A stretch of 47,878 nt of DNA, taken from positions 1 to 47,878 of the forward strand of contig CAZNOO010000013.1 of NCBI GenBank assembly GCA_964574705.1, written 5' to 3'. Positions 44,907-47,878 of this stretch are shown piece after piece. Position 1 is the first letter of the stretch; each line of letters begins with the position of its first letter. Origin of the DNA: JAHIVB01 sp964574705 (GTDB lineage: Bacteria; Bacillota_I; Bacilli_A; Izemoplasmatales; Hujiaoplasmataceae). The notes below the pieces were generated by a model, which searched no databases, was not told where the DNA came from, and saw only the letters and a program-made list of their open reading frames with translations. The translations under genes were made by a program, and so were the position numbers.

Positions 44907-47002
44907 ATGGAAAAAACAATTAAGGCCATTCGCTTCCTAGGAATGGATATGATTAATCAAGCAGACTCAGGACACCCTGGAATTGTTTTAGGTGCGGCAC
45001 CTGTTATATGCTCTTTGTTTCAGTATCACATGAACGCCTATGCAAAAGAACCTAATTGGTTTAATCGTGACCGTTTCTTTCTGTCTGCAGGACATGGATC
45101 GGCAATGCTTTATGCAACCCTTCATCTGGCAGGTTACGATATCCCGATGGAAGAGTTAAAAAAATTCAGACAACTCGGTTCTATGACACCCGGACATCCG
45201 GAGTTTCGTCACGCCCCTGGCGTTGAGGCAACCACCGGTCCTTTAGGACAAGGAATTGGAATGGCTGTAGGTAATGCGATTGCGGAGACTTATTTACGAA
45301 ATACGTTCTCTACTGTAGAATATCCAGTCGTTGACCATTACACATATGTACTGTGTGGAGATGGAGATCTTCAAGAAGGCGTTGCAATGGAATCTCTTTC
45401 TCTTGCTGGACACTTAAAACTCAGAAAGCTGATTGTGCTGTTTGATTCTAATGACATTCAATTGGATGGGCCAACAAAAAACACCGTTTNNNNNNNNNNN
45501 NNNNNNNNNNNNNNNNNNNNNNNNNNNNNNNNNNNNNNNNNNNNNNNNNNNNNNNNNNNNNNNNNNNNNNNNNNNNNNNNNNNNNNNNNGTGCTGTTTGA
45601 TTCTAATGACATTCAATTGGATGGGCCAACAAAAAACACCGTTTCTGAAGACATCAAGATGAAGATGGAATCCGTTGGATTTGAGTATATTCTAGTCAAA
45701 GACGCAAACGATGTCCTTGATGTTTCAATAGCGATTGAAAAGGCAAAACAAAGCGATAAACCAGCATTCTTGGAAATCAAGAGTGTGATTGGTTTTGGTT
45801 CTTCCAAACAAGGAACAAGTGCAACGCACGGATCCCCAATCGGTAAGGAAGAAACCATAAGAATGAAAGAAGCATTAGGCTATTCAGTCGTACCTTTTGA
45901 CGTCGACAAAGAAGTATATGAGAAATTCCAAAGTCGATTTGGGTTAAGGGGCGACAGACAATACAACGCATGGAATGTTTATATGGACGCTTATAAAGTT
46001 GCGTTCCCGGAAAAATATAATCAATTGATGTCGATCATCAACGAAGAACTTCAAGTGGACTTTGAAAGTCTTCTTCCAGAAATTCCTGTGGGCACAAAAG
46101 AAGCAACTAGAAATTCTATTGGTAAATTAATTCCTAAATTGTCAGAACAAATTATATCGATGGTTGGAGGGTCTGCCGACCTTACCGCTTCAACCAAAGT
46201 TAAAGGAATCAATGGTAATTTCAGTGAAGCAACACCGCTTGGAAGAAACATCAATTTTGGTGTCAGAGAACATGCAATGGCATCTATTATCAACGGAATG
46301 ACACTTCATCATCTGAAGGCCTTCAGCGGGGGATTCTTCATCTTTAGCGATTACATGAAACCTGCAATTCGTTTGGCTGCCTTGATGCAAATTCCTTCGA
46401 TGTTCATCTTCACCCATGATTCAGTTTGTGTTGGGGAAGATGGACCAACGCATGAACCGATTGAACAACTATCGATGTTTCGAACAACGCCAGGGATCAA
46501 TACGTTTAGACCGGCGAATGCGAATGAAGTTCGTCATACGATTCGCTATGCATTAGAATCCAACAGAACACCATCGATTATTGCACTTACAAGACAAAAT
46601 ACAATCGTATTGAATGCTTGCACGTATGGAGAATTTAAACAAGGTGCCTATGTTGTAAAAGCACCACTAAATGAAGAAGGCATTTTAATCGCAACAGGAT
46701 CCGAACTCGAACTCGCGATTCTCGCTTCTGAAGAATTAGAAAAACTTGGACATCCAGTCAGAGTTGTATCTATGCCTTGTATGGAACTATTCTTAGAACT
46801 TCCAAAAGAAAGACAAGAAGAAATTCTTCCAAAACATCTTCAAAACAGATTGGCAATCGAAATGGGATCGACAGGTCTATGGTATCGTTTTGCATCTAAA
46901 GTCAAGGGAATTGATACTTTTGGTGCTTCAGCGAAAGAACAAGACATCTTGGAATATTTCGGCTTCACCGTTAAAGACATCGTCAAAGAATATTTAGGTT
47001 AA
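44907..47002 (+). CDS. tkt: Transketolase, split by an assembly gap
   Basis: Thiamine-diphosphate enzyme of the non-oxidative pentose phosphate pathway. The first part has DSGHPG, TTGPLGQGIGMAVG and the TPP/metal motif GDGDLQEG. The second part has the pyrimidine domain (GVREHAMASIINGM, FIFTHDSVCVGEDGPTHEP) and the C-terminal domain. Between them are 100 Ns (45490-45589) and an exact 55-bp duplicate. Removing 155 bp joins both frames exactly to 646 residues, the normal length. The gene is therefore intact. ATG 44907 follows GGAG; it lies 1 bp after the reductase stop. Confidence 0.95.
45435..45489 (+). repeat. 55-bp duplicate, left copy (contig end)
   Basis: Identical to 45590-45644 on the other side of the gap. 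Both copies code for the same stretch of transketolase (LFDSNDIQLDGPTKNTV), which occurs once in the family. It is an unresolved contig overlap. Confidence 0.95.
45490..45589. other. Scaffold gap of 100 Ns
   Basis: Exactly 100 Ns, the usual placeholder for unknown size. Flanking duplicates show that the true gap is negative (minus 55 bp). Confidence 0.99.
45590..45644 (+). repeat. 55-bp duplicate, right copy (contig end)
   Basis: Exact match to 45435-45489; first bases of the right-hand contig. Confidence 0.95.
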
Positions 47003-47003
47003 G

Positions 47004-47771
47004 ATGATGCTGTTTGATACACATACCCATTTAAATGATGATCAACTCTATCCATTTTTAGATGAAGTGATGCCCAAAGTATATGGAAATGACGTTTCCT
47101 ATATGCTTTGCGTCGGATACGATAAAGCCTCTTCAATCAAAGCCATTGAAATTGCTGGGCGTTACACTGGCGTCTACGCTGCGATTGGGTTTCACCCAAC
47201 AAATGCGGTAGAAGTGAAAGAAGAAGATTTTGTTTGGTTGGAAGAAAACTTAAAAAACCCACTGGTAAAAGCGGTTGGCGAAATCGGACTTGATTATTAC
47301 TGGGATGCGACTCATAAAGATATACAAAAGAGTGTATTCATAAAACAAATCAAATTAGCTGAAAAATACAAACTTCCTTTTTCAGTTCATATGAGAGATG
47401 CACTTGAAGATACTTTGGACATTCTCAAAAAGAATAAATTGCATGAAACTAGAGGAATCATGCATTGTTATTCTGGAAGTCTTGAATCTGCAAATGAATT
47501 TGTGAAAGTCAATATGATGATTTCAATCGGAGGCCCTGTTACATTTAAAAATGCGAGGGTTCCTAAAGAAGTCGTCAAGGGTATAGACATATCGTATCTT
47601 TTGATTGAAACGGACGCTCCCTATTTAACCCCTCATCCTTTTAGAGGAAAAAGAAATGACCCGTCTTATCTTCATTTGATTGCGAAAGAAATTGCAGTGC
47701 TGAAAGAAATGACATATGAAGAAGTCGCAAAGCAAACAACTGAAAATGCATTGAATATCTTCAAAATATAA
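47004..47771 (+). CDS. TatD-family metal-dependent hydrolase (DNase)
   Basis: 255 residues. Metal ligands: HTH in FDTHTHLND, Glu in GEIGLDYYW, His in VHMRDA, His in GIMHCYSGS, and Asp in ETDAPYLTPHP. TatD proteins are 3'-5' DNA exonucleases in quality control and DNA repair. ATG 47004 or 47007 could both serve as start. Ends in a terminator shared with a convergent frame. Confidence 0.93.
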   Translation: MMLFDTHTHLNDDQLYPFLDEVMPKVYGNDVSYMLCVGYDKASSIKAIEIAGRYTGVYAAIGFHPTNAVEVKEEDFVWLEENLKNPLVKAVGEIGLDYYWDATHKDIQKSVFIKQIKLAEKYKLPFSVHMRDALEDTLDILKKNKLHETRGIMHCYSGSLESANEFVKVNMMISIGGPVTFKNARVPKEVVKGIDISYLLIETDAPYLTPHPFRGKRNDPSYLHLIAKEIAVLKEMTYEEVAKQTTENALNIFKI

Positions 47772-47772
47772 A

Positions 47773-47804
47773 AAAGGCAAGCGGGATACCGTTTGTCTTT
47801 TCTC
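47773..47804. terminator. Terminator after the TatD gene
   Basis: A 12-bp stem (47773-47784 with 47789-47800, two G-T pairs) with a GATA loop, A-rich before and T-rich after. Probably bidirectional. Confidence 0.82.
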
Positions 47805-47813
47805 TTGATTCAT

Positions 47814-47878
47814 CTATTTTGGTTGCCACTTGCATCGAACAGGGGAAACGATTAAATCCTCTTTCTTGAGTTGATTCA
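47814..47878 (-). CDS. C-terminal end of a possible minus-strand gene
   Basis: An open frame enters from the window edge and ends with TAG at 47816-47814, giving about 20 residues ending SPVRCKWQPK. The stop lies just outside the shared terminator, as expected for a convergent gene. Too short to identify. Confidence 0.35.
   Translation of the reverse strand, partial: NQLKKEDLIVSPVRCKWQPK

Noticed and set aside
45435..45644. True tandem duplication or frameshifted transketolase pseudogene
   Set aside because: Duplicate copies are exact and abut a 100-N placeholder; collapsing them restores a normal gene.
192..47771. Mycoplasma-type reading of TGA as tryptophan
   Set aside because: TGA ends GH4, GHL10 and other genes at expected lengths, often as ATGA overlaps, and Trp is encoded by TGG.
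47625..47813. 62-codon minus-strand frame over the TatD 3' end and terminator
   Set aside because: It crosses the terminator hairpin and lies antisense to conserved TatD motifs.

Overview
The window looks like a chromosomal contig from a low-GC, Gram-positive-related bacterium of the Bacillota/Mycoplasmatota border, perhaps an Izemoplasma- or Haloplasma-like lineage. This is inferred from AT-rich codon use, AGGAGG-type ribosome sites, frequent GTG and TTG starts, lipoproteins with Thr/Ser-rich linkers, and a Gram-positive-type rpsL-rpsG-fusA-tuf order. TGA is used as a normal stop, so the Mycoplasma TGA=Trp code does not apply. No rRNA, tRNA, CRISPR or complete mobile element was seen.

About 35 kb (192-35235) is one co-directional block with mostly overlapping or closely spaced genes. 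I read it as a peptidoglycan (muropeptide) scavenging locus. Outer, secreted or anchored parts: a 1344-residue protein with two GHL10/DUF187 glycosidase-like domains, and a 1099-residue lipoprotein ending in a zinc Amidase_2 domain. Uptake parts: two solute-binding proteins, four MalF/MalG-type permeases, and accessory membrane proteins (beta-propeller/TPR, Yip1-like, DUF5696, DUF624/YesL). Cytoplasmic parts: AnmK, two BadF/NAGK-type sugar kinases, a GH4 glycosidase, a signal-less GHL10 enzyme, a beta-lactamase-fold hydrolase like B. subtilis AmiE, NamZ (DUF1343), NagZ (GH3), MurQ and NagB. Together these could take cell-wall fragments to GlcNAc-6-P, and NagB would then feed glucosamine-6-P to fructose-6-P. 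The ABC ATPase, NagA and a dedicated regulator are not in the window. Internal control points include a cre-like catabolite-repression box on the promoter of a probable major surface protein (13413-15929), a structured leader ahead of the first binding protein, and a hairpin after it.

From 35.3 to 38.1 kb are an unknown lipoprotein, pcm, and a divergent pair of small XRE-type regulators sharing three copies of an operator-like motif. From 38.1 to 42.7 kb is the str operon (rpsL, rpsG, fusA, tuf) with a consensus promoter, then a 53-residue Asn-rich small protein. From 42.9 kb to the end are an AAC(3)-family acetyltransferase on the minus strand, an aldo/keto reductase, transketolase, and a TatD-family hydrolase. 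The transketolase gene is interrupted by 100 Ns. The gap is flanked by an exact 55-bp duplication, so it is an assembly artefact; collapsing it restores one intact frame of 646 residues.
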